This document shows, in pieces, positions 26,292-34,217 of a stretch of DNA of 64,000 nt. This DNA is from Massilia sp. ST3 (lineage in GTDB: Bacteria; Pseudomonadota; Gammaproteobacteria; Burkholderiales; Burkholderiaceae_D): positions 1 to 64,000 of the forward strand of contig NZ_JAGPWC010000016.1 of assembly GCF_018119405.1 (NCBI RefSeq), given 5' to 3'. The notes beneath the pieces are model-generated. The model had not been told where the DNA came from. It ran no database searches and saw only the letters and a program-made list of their open reading frames with translations. Within the stretch, counting starts at the first letter, position 1. Each line of letters begins with the position of its first letter. Made by a program: the position numbers and the translations under genes.

Positions 26292-28951
26292 GCCGCTGCG
26301 GTTTCGGCGCGTCCTGTAATGACGTTTTTCAGCGCTCGCAGCCGAAGCGCACGGCGCAGTTCGGACAGGCTGGCCGGGGAGGAAACGCGCAAGGAGACGC
26401 GCTCGCCGGGCAACAAGGTCAGTGCGTTGTCGGACAGTTCGGCATCGATGTCGCCGAAGTCCACCCACACGGCGCGCGCAAGTTTCGCCGCGCGCAGTTC
26501 GAAGGCATAGCCGCCGCCTGCGCGGCTCAGCCGCGCCTCCAGGGCGGGTGCGGGCCAGGCGATGTCCTTCGCGGCCCTGAAATACACCAGCTTGCGCGAC
26601 AGCGGCTCGCGTTTCGTCCGCAGCTCGAACACCGCCACCGTGGAAGCCGGATCGGCCTTGCCCAGCAAATCGGCGTCGGAATACGAGGAAGCCTGGGCCG
26701 CCGACAAGGGCGCCAGCGCGACCGGCTTGCGCTCGTCGCGCAGCACCCTGCCGTCCAGGCCCATGACCCGCAGGCGCAGCTCGCCCTGCACGGCGCGGGT
26801 GCGGTCGTTGACCAGGCTGACCGTGGTCTTGCCCGCGGCGTCGCGCAGCGCGGCCACCGCGACCGGCGCATAGAAGCGGCGCGCATGGAAATGCAGGGCC
26901 TTCCAGCGCCCGAACCAGTCGATGCTGGACCAGGACGCGCCCGGCCAGACGTCGTTGAGCTGCCAGTACAGCGATCCCATCGTGAACGGCCGGCTGGCAC
27001 GGTGGTGCAGCGCGGCCAGCTCGATGCCCTCGGCCTGCATCGCCTGGCTCAGGTAGATGAAATCGGCAAAGTCCGCGGGTTCGCCGAATTCCTTCTTCAC
27101 ATACTTCATCAGGCGCTCGTTGCCCTTGCCGGCCATGAACTTCTGGTGCGCCTCGATCACCGGGGTGGCGACACCCTGCTCGCCGCGCGCGGCGAAGGCG
27201 TCGACCGTGCGCTGCACCGGCCAGGCCTGCAGGCCGTATTCCGACATGAAGCGCGGCGTGATTTCCAGGTACTTGCTGACCGGGTGGGCCGGATTGCCCC
27301 AGACTTCCCAGTAATGCATGTCGCCGCTGGCCGGCGTATTGGCCACCTCGGCCAGGTCGTCTCCGGGCGAGCTGGCCCAGTAGGCGATGCCGCCGCCCTC
27401 TTCCGCGACCACCTGGCGCAGGTCGGCGCCGAACAGCTGGACAAACCCCTGCCACACCTGGTCGGCGAAGGCGGCGTCGGCCGCCTTCATGGTTTTCCCA
27501 TGTCCCCAGTACTTCCAGGCGATTTCCTCTTCATTGTTGCCGCACCAGAGAACCAGGCTGGGATGGTTGCGCAGGCGCCGCACCTGGTCGCGCGCCTCCA
27601 GGACGACATTGGCGCGGAATTCCGCGTCATAGGCCGGCTGCATGCCGCCGCCGAACATGAAATCCTGCCACACCATCAAGCCCAATTCGTCGGCCAGGTC
27701 GAAGAAGTCCTCGCTTTCGTAATAGCCGCCGCCCCAGCTGCGCAGCATGTTCATGTTGGCGTCGGCCGCCGATTGCAGCACGCGCCGCAGCTGGGCCTTG
27801 CTCACCCGCGGCTGGAACATGTCGAAAGGGATGCTGTTGGCGCCCTTGGCGAACACGGGAATGCCGTTGACGGCGAAATAAAAGCTCCGGCCTTTTGCAT
27901 CGGGGTCGCGGCGCAGTTCGACCTTGCGCAGGCCGGTGCGCGCAACCGTGCTGGCCAGGATGCGTTCACCCTCCCCCACCTCGAGTTCGTAGCGATACAG
28001 GGGCTGGGCGCCGTAGCCATTCGGGAACCAGCGCTGCGGGCGGTCGACCCGCACGGGCAGCGCGACCCGGTTGGCCCCAGGCCGCAGCAGGGCGCGCTGC
28101 TGCGCCGCCAGGGTCCGTTTGCCGTCCGGCGCCGTCTGCCACAGGCGCAAAGTGAATTCGCCGGCGCGCACGGCGTCCAGCGAAGCGATCGCGGCCAGGT
28201 CGGCGCGCGCCGCATCCACCCGGTCCTGGCGCAGCTGCAGGTCGTCGACGCGCAGCGCGTCCCAGCTCTGCAGCACGACACGCTTCCAGATGCCGGTGGT
28301 GACGTAGCGCGGCCCCCAGTCCCAGCCGTAGTGGTAGCCGGGCTTGCGCGCGAAGTTGCCGGTCATCGCCTCCTTCGGCTCGTCGCCGTAAGGAGACGGA
28401 TAATTCCCGGCCAGCTTGTGCGGCATCGCCTGCACCCGCGGCAGCAGCTTGGCGATGGGCGAGCGGAGCACGATGCGCAATTCATTGCCCCGCGCGCGCA
28501 GCCTGCCCTCCACCTTTACACGCCAAGTGCGGAAGGCATTGTCGGACTCCAGCAGCTTCTCGCCGTTCAGCCAGACCTCGGCGAAGGTATCGAGGCCTTC
28601 GAACACCAGGTCGCTGCGCGCGCTGTCCAGGGCGGCGCGCGGCGCGTCGAAGCGGGTACGGTATTCCCAGTCGGCCAGGCCGATCCACTGCAGGCCGGCT
28701 TCCGGCGCACCGACGTAGGGATCGGGCACCAGCTTGTTGGCGAACAGGTCGGTGTGCACGGTGCCCGGCACCGTCGCGGGCAGCCAGGGCGCCGCCTCGG
28801 GATGGGCGGCGGCCTGCGCGTTCTCGGGCAGCAGGCGGAAGCTCCAGCCCTGGTCGATGACGAAACCGTCCGGCGCCGCCGCCATGGCGACTCGCGTCGC
28901 CAGCGCGAGGCACAGGCCAAGGACTACCCGAAACAGGCGGCGCGGGCTCAT
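26273..28951 (-). CDS. GH2 beta-mannosidase, exported
   Basis: An 892-residue enzyme with a signal peptide (LFRVVLGLCLALATRVAMA). A sugar-binding domain (to ~190) and an immunoglobulin-like domain precede the TIM barrel. The acid/base Glu474 sits in LWCGNNEEE and the nucleophile Glu571 in FMSEYGLQAWP, followed by GSLYWQLNDVWPG. HYGWDWGPRYVTTGIW at about 207-222 is characteristic of the beta-mannosidase subgroup rather than beta-galactosidases. It cleaves terminal beta-mannose, e.g. from the Man-beta-GlcNAc core of N-glycans or from mannan oligomers. ATG 28951 overlaps the halogenase stop by four bases (ATGA), so the two are translationally coupled. Confidence 0.93.
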   Translation of the reverse strand: MSPRRLFRVVLGLCLALATRVAMAAAPDGFVIDQGWSFRLLPENAQAAAHPEAAPWLPATVPGTVHTDLFANKLVPDPYVGAPEAGLQWIGLADWEYRTRFDAPRAALDSARSDLVFEGLDTFAEVWLNGEKLLESDNAFRTWRVKVEGRLRARGNELRIVLRSPIAKLLPRVQAMPHKLAGNYPSPYGDEPKEAMTGNFARKPGYHYGWDWGPRYVTTGIWKRVVLQSWDALRVDDLQLRQDRVDAARADLAAIASLDAVRAGEFTLRLWQTAPDGKRTLAAQQRALLRPGANRVALPVRVDRPQRWFPNGYGAQPLYRYELEVGEGERILASTVARTGLRKVELRRDPDAKGRSFYFAVNGIPVFAKGANSIPFDMFQPRVSKAQLRRVLQSAADANMNMLRSWGGGYYESEDFFDLADELGLMVWQDFMFGGGMQPAYDAEFRANVVLEARDQVRRLRNHPSLVLWCGNNEEEIAWKYWGHGKTMKAADAAFADQVWQGFVQLFGADLRQVVAEEGGGIAYWASSPGDDLAEVANTPASGDMHYWEVWGNPAHPVSKYLEITPRFMSEYGLQAWPVQRTVDAFAARGEQGVATPVIEAHQKFMAGKGNERLMKYVKKEFGEPADFADFIYLSQAMQAEGIELAALHHRASRPFTMGSLYWQLNDVWPGASWSSIDWFGRWKALHFHARRFYAPVAVAALRDAAGKTTVSLVNDRTRAVQGELRLRVMGLDGRVLRDERKPVALAPLSAAQASSYSDADLLGKADPASTVAVFELRTKREPLSRKLVYFRAAKDIAWPAPALEARLSRAGGGYAFELRAAKLARAVWVDFGDIDAELSDNALTLLPGERVSLRVSSPASLSELRRALRLRALKNVITGRAETAAAFTKTR

Positions 28952-30465
28952 GGCGCCGCCTTCCAGTAGCGCTGGATCCATTCCCCGTGGGTCGGCATTG
29001 CCCCGACGGCATGCGCCAGCATGGCGCGCACGCCTTCGACGTGGTCGGCCAGCCGGCCTTCCGGCATCTCGTCCACGATCGGGTGGTAAGCCTGCGGCAC
29101 GATGCGCTGGCCCAGCATGACCTGGACCCAGCTTGGCAGCGCGAAGAAATCCTCGCCGTTGCGGAAATAGCGCCCGTCGCAGCGGAACAGGTCGATGGTC
29201 TCGCGCAGGCTGTCCGGGATGGCCATGGTGCGGCAGGCATCCCAGAAGGGCGTGTCGTCGCGCTCGGTCGCGTGGTAGTGCAGGATCAGGAAGTCGCGGA
29301 TGCGCTCGTATTCGAAGACCGATTCGCGGTTGTAGCGCTCGGTGAGCAAGGGGTTGAAGTCGCGCGTGGGGAAAAGGCTCAGCAGGCGGGTGATGCCCGA
29401 CTGGGCCAGGTAAATGCTGGTCGATTCGAGCGGCTCCAGGAAGCCGCTGGCCAGTCCCAGGGCCACCACGTTCTTGTTCCAGAATTGTTTGCGCATGCCG
29501 GTGGTGAAGGCCAGCCTGCGCGGCTCGGCCAGCGCCTTGCCGTCCAGGTTCGCCAGCAGCGTCGCGGCGGCCTCGTCGTCGCTGATGTGGCGGCTCGCGT
29601 ACACATAGCCGTTGCCGACCCGGTGCTGCAGCGGAATGCGCCACTGCCAGCCGGCTGCGCGCGCGGTGGCGCGCGTGTAGGGGATGATCGGATCGGTGCT
29701 TTCGCTCGGCACGGCCAGCGCGCGGTCGCAGGGCAGCCAGTGCGACCAGTCGACGTAGCCGGTCTTGAGGGTCTGCTCGATCAGAAGGCCGCGGAAGCCC
29801 GAGCAATCGATGAACAGCTCGCCGTCGACGACCTGGCCACTGTCCAGGGTCACCGACTCGACGAAGCCGTCGTGCGCGCGCTGCTGCACGCCCACGACCT
29901 TGCCCTCGATGCGCTGCACGCCGCGGCCTTCTGCCAGTTCGCGCAGGAAGCGCGCGTACAGGGTGGCGTCGAAGTGGTAGGCGTAGGCGATGTCGGCCAG
30001 GGGCGAACCCGGCGGGGCGTTCCTGTCGCCGGGCGCGAACCTGCCCTGGGGCGCCATCACGGTCTGGGGCGAATAGTCGCCGATCGGTCCGGCGCGTCCG
30101 GCCAGGTGGAGCTTGAGCCAAAACTGGTGGAAGGGCAGCGGCCCCAGCGAACGGCCGATGGCGCCGAAGCCGTGCAGGTAGCTGTCGCCGATCCGGCCCC
30201 AATCATTGAACTGAATCCCGAGCTTGACCGTGCCCTGGGTGCGTTTGACGAACTCGGCCTCATCGATGCCGAGCCACTGCCCATTGAATATCCTGATATG
30301 GGGGACGCTGGCCTCGCCGACGCCGACGATGCCGATCTCCTCGGATTCGACCAGGCGGATCGCCGCCCCCTTGCCCAGGTAGGTGGCCAGGGCCGCCGCG
30401 GCCATCCAGCCCGCGCTGCCCCCGCCCACGATGGTGATGTGCTTGATCCGGTTGTGCATGTCCAT
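28948..30465 (-). CDS. Flavin-dependent tryptophan-halogenase family protein
   Basis: A 505-residue protein of the PrnA-like family. GGGSAGW (residues 14-20) binds FAD, Lys81 in GTVKLGIQF sits where the chloramine-forming lysine of tryptophan halogenases lies, WQWRIP at 273-278 matches the halogenase WxWxIP signature, and GFLEPLEST (341-349) matches the active-site segment. True halogenases use reduced flavin and halide. Homologues are common next to TonB receptors in sugar-utilisation loci, with no proven reaction. ATG 30465 is chosen because it directly precedes the FAD motif; it lacks a clear ribosome site and lies ten bases after a terminator-like hairpin. The stop overlaps the GH2 start. 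Confidence 0.88.
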   Translation of the reverse strand: MDMHNRIKHITIVGGGSAGWMAAAALATYLGKGAAIRLVESEEIGIVGVGEASVPHIRIFNGQWLGIDEAEFVKRTQGTVKLGIQFNDWGRIGDSYLHGFGAIGRSLGPLPFHQFWLKLHLAGRAGPIGDYSPQTVMAPQGRFAPGDRNAPPGSPLADIAYAYHFDATLYARFLRELAEGRGVQRIEGKVVGVQQRAHDGFVESVTLDSGQVVDGELFIDCSGFRGLLIEQTLKTGYVDWSHWLPCDRALAVPSESTDPIIPYTRATARAAGWQWRIPLQHRVGNGYVYASRHISDDEAAATLLANLDGKALAEPRRLAFTTGMRKQFWNKNVVALGLASGFLEPLESTSIYLAQSGITRLLSLFPTRDFNPLLTERYNRESVFEYERIRDFLILHYHATERDDTPFWDACRTMAIPDSLRETIDLFRCDGRYFRNGEDFFALPSWVQVMLGQRIVPQAYHPIVDEMPEGRLADHVEGVRAMLAHAVGAMPTHGEWIQRYWKAAP

Positions 30466-30475
30466 GGCGGCATCC

Positions 30476-30509
30476 AAAAAAGACGGCTCTGCCGCGATGG
30501 CAAAGCCGT
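30476..30509 (-). terminator. Intrinsic terminator or attenuator between TonB receptor and halogenase genes
   Basis: On the minus strand an 11-base-pair stem (ACGGCTTTGCC with GGCAGAGCCGT, one G-T pair, loop ATCGC) is followed by CTTTTTT. It ends receptor transcripts just before the halogenase ATG, so downstream expression would depend on readthrough. Confidence 0.85.
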
Positions 30510-30692
30510 TGAAGCCCCCTCCCCGGCCGGGCGGCGCAGGAAGGGCACATCGGAAAACCTGCTGCGCGTTGCATTTGCGATCTGCGATGCTCATCGTACG
30601 CCTGTACGATTGCGCTTCTCGACCGCAACTGCTGCCGCTCGCGACGGTTTTTCGACGTGCCCGGAAGGGCTGAGGGGTGGAGGACGGCGGGA

Positions 30693-33600
30693 TCAGAACT
30701 TGTAGTTCAGGCCCGCATACACGACGCGCCCGGCGTAGCCGTTGGAGTAGAAGCGCTGTTTGGTGTCGTTGCCCAGGTGCGCGCGGGTCTCCTCCTCGGT
30801 CAGGTTCAGCACCGAAGCGGTCAGGCTGAGCTGCTTGGTGAAGTTGTAGGCCAGGTTCACGTCGATCTGGTTGTACGGTTCCTCGTACACGTTCAGGCCG
30901 TTGACCAGGCTATTCACCACTTCGCCGCGGCGGTTGTACGAAGCGCGCACCATCAGCTGCTCGGTGGCGTAGAACACCGTCAGGTTGGTCTGGTTGCGCG
31001 CACTGCCCACCAGCGGCGACTTGCCGATCTCGGTGCCGTCTTCCAGGGTGATGGCGGCCTGGTTGGTCTTGTTGTACGTGTAGTTGACCTGGAAACCGAA
31101 GCCGGAATCGAAGGTGTGCTGCGCGTACAGCTCGACGCCTTCCGAGACCGCGTCGCGCCCGCCCGCACTGGTCGAATAGTTCTGCACCGTGACGTTCTGG
31201 CCGCCGACGTCCATCGTCACGTCCATCACCACCGGCACCGCGAAGTTGCTGACGTTCTTGCGGAACAGGCCGGCCCCGAGCACCGAGCCGCGGTCGAAGT
31301 ACCATTCCAGGCCCAGGTCGTACTGGGTGGCCTTGTAGGGCTCCAGGTTCTTGTTGCTGCCCGAGCCGAACCAGCCCTGCTGGTCGCCGCCGCCGATCAG
31401 GCGGCGGTCGTTGACGTATTCCTGGCTGTAGTAGTTCAGGCCGCCCGGGAAGGCGATGTCACCATAGCTCGGACGCGCCACCACCTTGGATGCCGCGGCG
31501 CGGAACAGCAGCTCGTCGGTCAGCTCATAGGCCAGGTTAAAGCTCGGCAGCACGTCGTTGTAGGTGCGGTCGAGCGAGCTGACCACGAAGGACGAGACGC
31601 GCGCGGTGCTGTCCGGCAGCCTGGTGAAGCCGCTGGTGCAGCCGGAACCGGCCGGTGCGCCGACGGCCGGCAAGCCGCCCGCCTGGCAAGGCGCGGGACG
31701 GCCGTCCGCGCCGTTGAAGAAGTAGTCGTTGTAGCTTTCGACCTGGTCGGTCGAATCCGCATGCTGCCTGGTGCGCACGTAGCGCAGGCCGAGGTTGCCG
31801 CGCAGGCGGTCGGTCTTGAAGTTGGCCTGCAGGTAGGCGGCCGAGATCTTCTCGTCGACGTGGTAGATGAAGTTGTCTTCGTTACGGGTCTGCATCGGGC
31901 CGTAGGTCGCGTTCAGGTGCGCGATGTAGGCCGGGTAGTCGATGGCCGGGAAGGCGCTGGCCTGGATGCCGCCGGTGAGGTTGTCCAGCGAGCCCGGATA
32001 CAGGAACTGCGGCTGGAAGCGGTTGGCGGTCGGATCGCAGCCGGCCTGGTAGCGGTTGTCGTAGTCGCCCGGATCGGTGTTCTGGCACACCCAGTAGTTG
32101 TTGCCCGTGCTGCGGCTGGTGCCGCCGTCGCGGTACTTGGTGCCGAACTGCAGCGAATCGAGCAAGCCGCCGTCGCGATGCCAGGTGAAGTCGGCCTGGG
32201 CGTACTTCTGCTGGGTGCTGTTCCTGGTCCACGAGGACGAGGTCGAGCCGAGGTCGATCTCGCCGATGCCGTTGCGCAGGTTGGCCATCAGCTCCGGCGC
32301 GAAGCTCATGGTCGGCGTGCCGTTCGTGCTCCAGGCGCTGGCCGTGTTGCCCAGGGCCCAGCTGCCGTCGGCGTTCTGGCGGCGCGGCTTGATCGGCATG
32401 CCGAACTGCAGTTCCGGACCGCCGCTGGCCCAGGTGCGGCCGGCCTTGAAGCTGGCGTCGATCGCTTCGCCCTTCCATTCGGCGGCGAAATCAAAGACCT
32501 GGGAGCGCGCCTTTTCGCGGTTGTAGCTGCCCGTGATCTGCGGGGTCGGGATGGTGCAGTCGTCCGGACCGAAGCCGCCGGTATTGGTGAGTCCGCCCGC
32601 TGCCGCCGCCTCGCCGCTGCAGTAATAGGTCTTGCCGGGGTGGATGCTGTAGTTCGCGCCGGTGACGATGGTGCCGCTGGGGTCGAAGCTCAAGCCGTCG
32701 AGCAGGCGGCCGCCCGGCCAGTTGCCGTCGCCGGCGAAGCGGGCGATATTCCACTCCGGGATCTTGAGGGTGTTCGTCTGCGAATTCTGCGACAGGTCGA
32801 AGCGGAAGTAGTTGGCCGTCAGGTTCAGGTTGCGCACCGGCTTGAACTGCAGGGTCAGCTGGCCGCCCTTGCGCTCGCGCTCCTCGTTCTTGACGTTGAA
32901 GTTGACCGAGGTCGGCATCATGAAGTTGGTGTAGTACTTGCCGTTCTGGTCGTAGAAGCCCGACTGTCCCCACCAGTAGGAGGTGAGGTCCGAGGGCTTG
33001 CCGTTGACGTCGGTCGCGGGATGGGCGTCGTAGTCGTCGCCATACCATTGCCAGTTCTCGGTGCTGGCGCCCATGGTGCGCGTGGTGCGCTTCTGCTTGG
33101 TGAAGCCGACCAGCACCCCGAAGCGCTTGCTTTCGTCGTGCCAGGCGTACTGGCCCGAGAACTGGCCGTCGGCCTTCTTGGTCGTGTCGGCCCAGGTGCC
33201 TTCGGCGTTGACGAAGCCGCTGTTGGACTCGACGTCCAGCGGACGGCGGGTGTGCAGGATCACGGTGCCGCCGATGCCGCCTTCGTCGAGGCGCGCTTCC
33301 GGCGTCTTGAACAGTTCGGCGCTGGACAGCATGTTGGACGGCATCAGCATGTAGTTGAACGAACGCGAAGGATCGCCGTTCGATTCGGCCGTGGCGACAT
33401 AGTTGCCGTTCAGCTGGGTCAGGGTCAGTTCCGAGGACAGGCCGCGGACGCTGACATTCTTGCCTTCGCCGCCGCTGCGGGTAACGACCACGCCCGGCAC
33501 GCGCTGCAGCGCGTCGGCCACGTTCTTGTCGGGGAACTTGCCCACGTCTTCGGCCGTGATCACCTCGACGATCGCATTGGCGTCGCGCTTCTGGTCGAGG

Positions 33601-33824
33601 CTTTTCTCGATCGAATAGCGGTAGCCGGTGACCAGCACCGTCGCCGGCTGCGCGGCCTGGCCGTCGGCCTGGGCCTGGGCCGGATTGGCGGCCTCCGTGT
33701 CGGCCGGCGCGGTTTGCGCATGGGCGTTGGCGAGGGTCAGCAGGGCCAGCGCGACCGCCGTGGCGATCGGGGTCGCGCTTGGGCGCACGGCCGGTCGCGA
33801 TGCAAGAACGTTCCTGAACATCAT
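30693..33824 (-). CDS. TonB-dependent receptor for the mannoside locus
   Basis: A 1043-residue outer-membrane protein. It has a signal peptide ending NAHA-Q, a short linker, and a plug domain (~63-210) with VTGYRYSIEKSLDQKRDANAIVEVITAEDVGKFPDKNVADALQRVPGV, the form typical of large carbohydrate-type receptors in proteobacteria. A 22-strand-type barrel follows, ending in Tyr-Lys-Phe. It would take up oligosaccharides too large for porins, driven by TonB. AGGAG precedes ATG 33824. The intergenic region ahead carries two dyads. It lies upstream of the halogenase-like and GH2 genes, with a terminator in between. Confidence 0.93.
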   Translation of the reverse strand: MMFRNVLASRPAVRPSATPIATAVALALLTLANAHAQTAPADTEAANPAQAQADGQAAQPATVLVTGYRYSIEKSLDQKRDANAIVEVITAEDVGKFPDKNVADALQRVPGVVVTRSGGEGKNVSVRGLSSELTLTQLNGNYVATAESNGDPSRSFNYMLMPSNMLSSAELFKTPEARLDEGGIGGTVILHTRRPLDVESNSGFVNAEGTWADTTKKADGQFSGQYAWHDESKRFGVLVGFTKQKRTTRTMGASTENWQWYGDDYDAHPATDVNGKPSDLTSYWWGQSGFYDQNGKYYTNFMMPTSVNFNVKNEERERKGGQLTLQFKPVRNLNLTANYFRFDLSQNSQTNTLKIPEWNIARFAGDGNWPGGRLLDGLSFDPSGTIVTGANYSIHPGKTYYCSGEAAAAGGLTNTGGFGPDDCTIPTPQITGSYNREKARSQVFDFAAEWKGEAIDASFKAGRTWASGGPELQFGMPIKPRRQNADGSWALGNTASAWSTNGTPTMSFAPELMANLRNGIGEIDLGSTSSSWTRNSTQQKYAQADFTWHRDGGLLDSLQFGTKYRDGGTSRSTGNNYWVCQNTDPGDYDNRYQAGCDPTANRFQPQFLYPGSLDNLTGGIQASAFPAIDYPAYIAHLNATYGPMQTRNEDNFIYHVDEKISAAYLQANFKTDRLRGNLGLRYVRTRQHADSTDQVESYNDYFFNGADGRPAPCQAGGLPAVGAPAGSGCTSGFTRLPDSTARVSSFVVSSLDRTYNDVLPSFNLAYELTDELLFRAAASKVVARPSYGDIAFPGGLNYYSQEYVNDRRLIGGGDQQGWFGSGSNKNLEPYKATQYDLGLEWYFDRGSVLGAGLFRKNVSNFAVPVVMDVTMDVGGQNVTVQNYSTSAGGRDAVSEGVELYAQHTFDSGFGFQVNYTYNKTNQAAITLEDGTEIGKSPLVGSARNQTNLTVFYATEQLMVRASYNRRGEVVNSLVNGLNVYEEPYNQIDVNLAYNFTKQLSLTASVLNLTEEETRAHLGNDTKQRFYSNGYAGRVVYAGLNYKF

Positions 33825-33952
33825 GGTTGAGATCTCCTTGTCGTGCCCTATGGGTGGGCTTCTTTGTTCTATGTGACGCTACTGAGGCATTCCGCGAAAG
33901 CGGCCGGCCGATCGGAAGGCGGATGGACTCCACGGCCGCCGCTATAAGCTGC

Positions 33953-33974
33953 ATTTAGCGAACATTTACTAAAC
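33953..33974. promoter_or_regulatory. TTTAG-N10-CTAAA dyad, receptor-proximal copy
   Basis: An inverted repeat ATTTAG, ten bases, CTAAAC, about 130 bases ahead of the TonB receptor ATG. It shares arms, spacer length and part of the spacer (GC at its start, TTT near its end) with the copy at 34078. Candidate regulator site. Confidence 0.45.
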
Positions 33975-34077
33975 ACCGCTGCCGGTGCTCCAGCGCCATG
34001 GGGTATTGCACTTCGCCCTTTGGGAGTTATACAAATATGAAGATGCGAACTCAACAAACTTCGGAAAATCGGGCGCA

Positions 34078-34099
34078 GTTTAGCCGTGTTTTCCTAAAC
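34078..34099. promoter_or_regulatory. GTTTAG-N10-CTAAAC dyad, distal copy
   Basis: A perfect six-base inverted repeat with a ten-base spacer, 125 bases from the proximal copy (about 12 helical turns). Two equal dyads suggest a looping or cooperative regulator of the receptor promoter. Confidence 0.45.
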
Positions 34100-34217
34100 A
34101 GGAATCGGGTCGGATGCGTGGCGGCGGGACGGCCCGCGAGGGCCGCATTGAGACGTTAGCGCTATCGCGCCAACAGGGTATGCGCAAGGCATGCGGGCGG
34201 CATGCCGGAGACCCGTT

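Larger units (their letters stand above)
33825..34217. other. Promoter region upstream of the TonB receptor gene
   Basis: This 393-base stretch holds no gene. It is AT-richer than its surroundings at 33940-34100 and carries two similar dyads (33953-33974, 34078-34099), listed separately. No terminator for the GGDEF gene that enters from the right was obvious. Confidence 0.5.
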
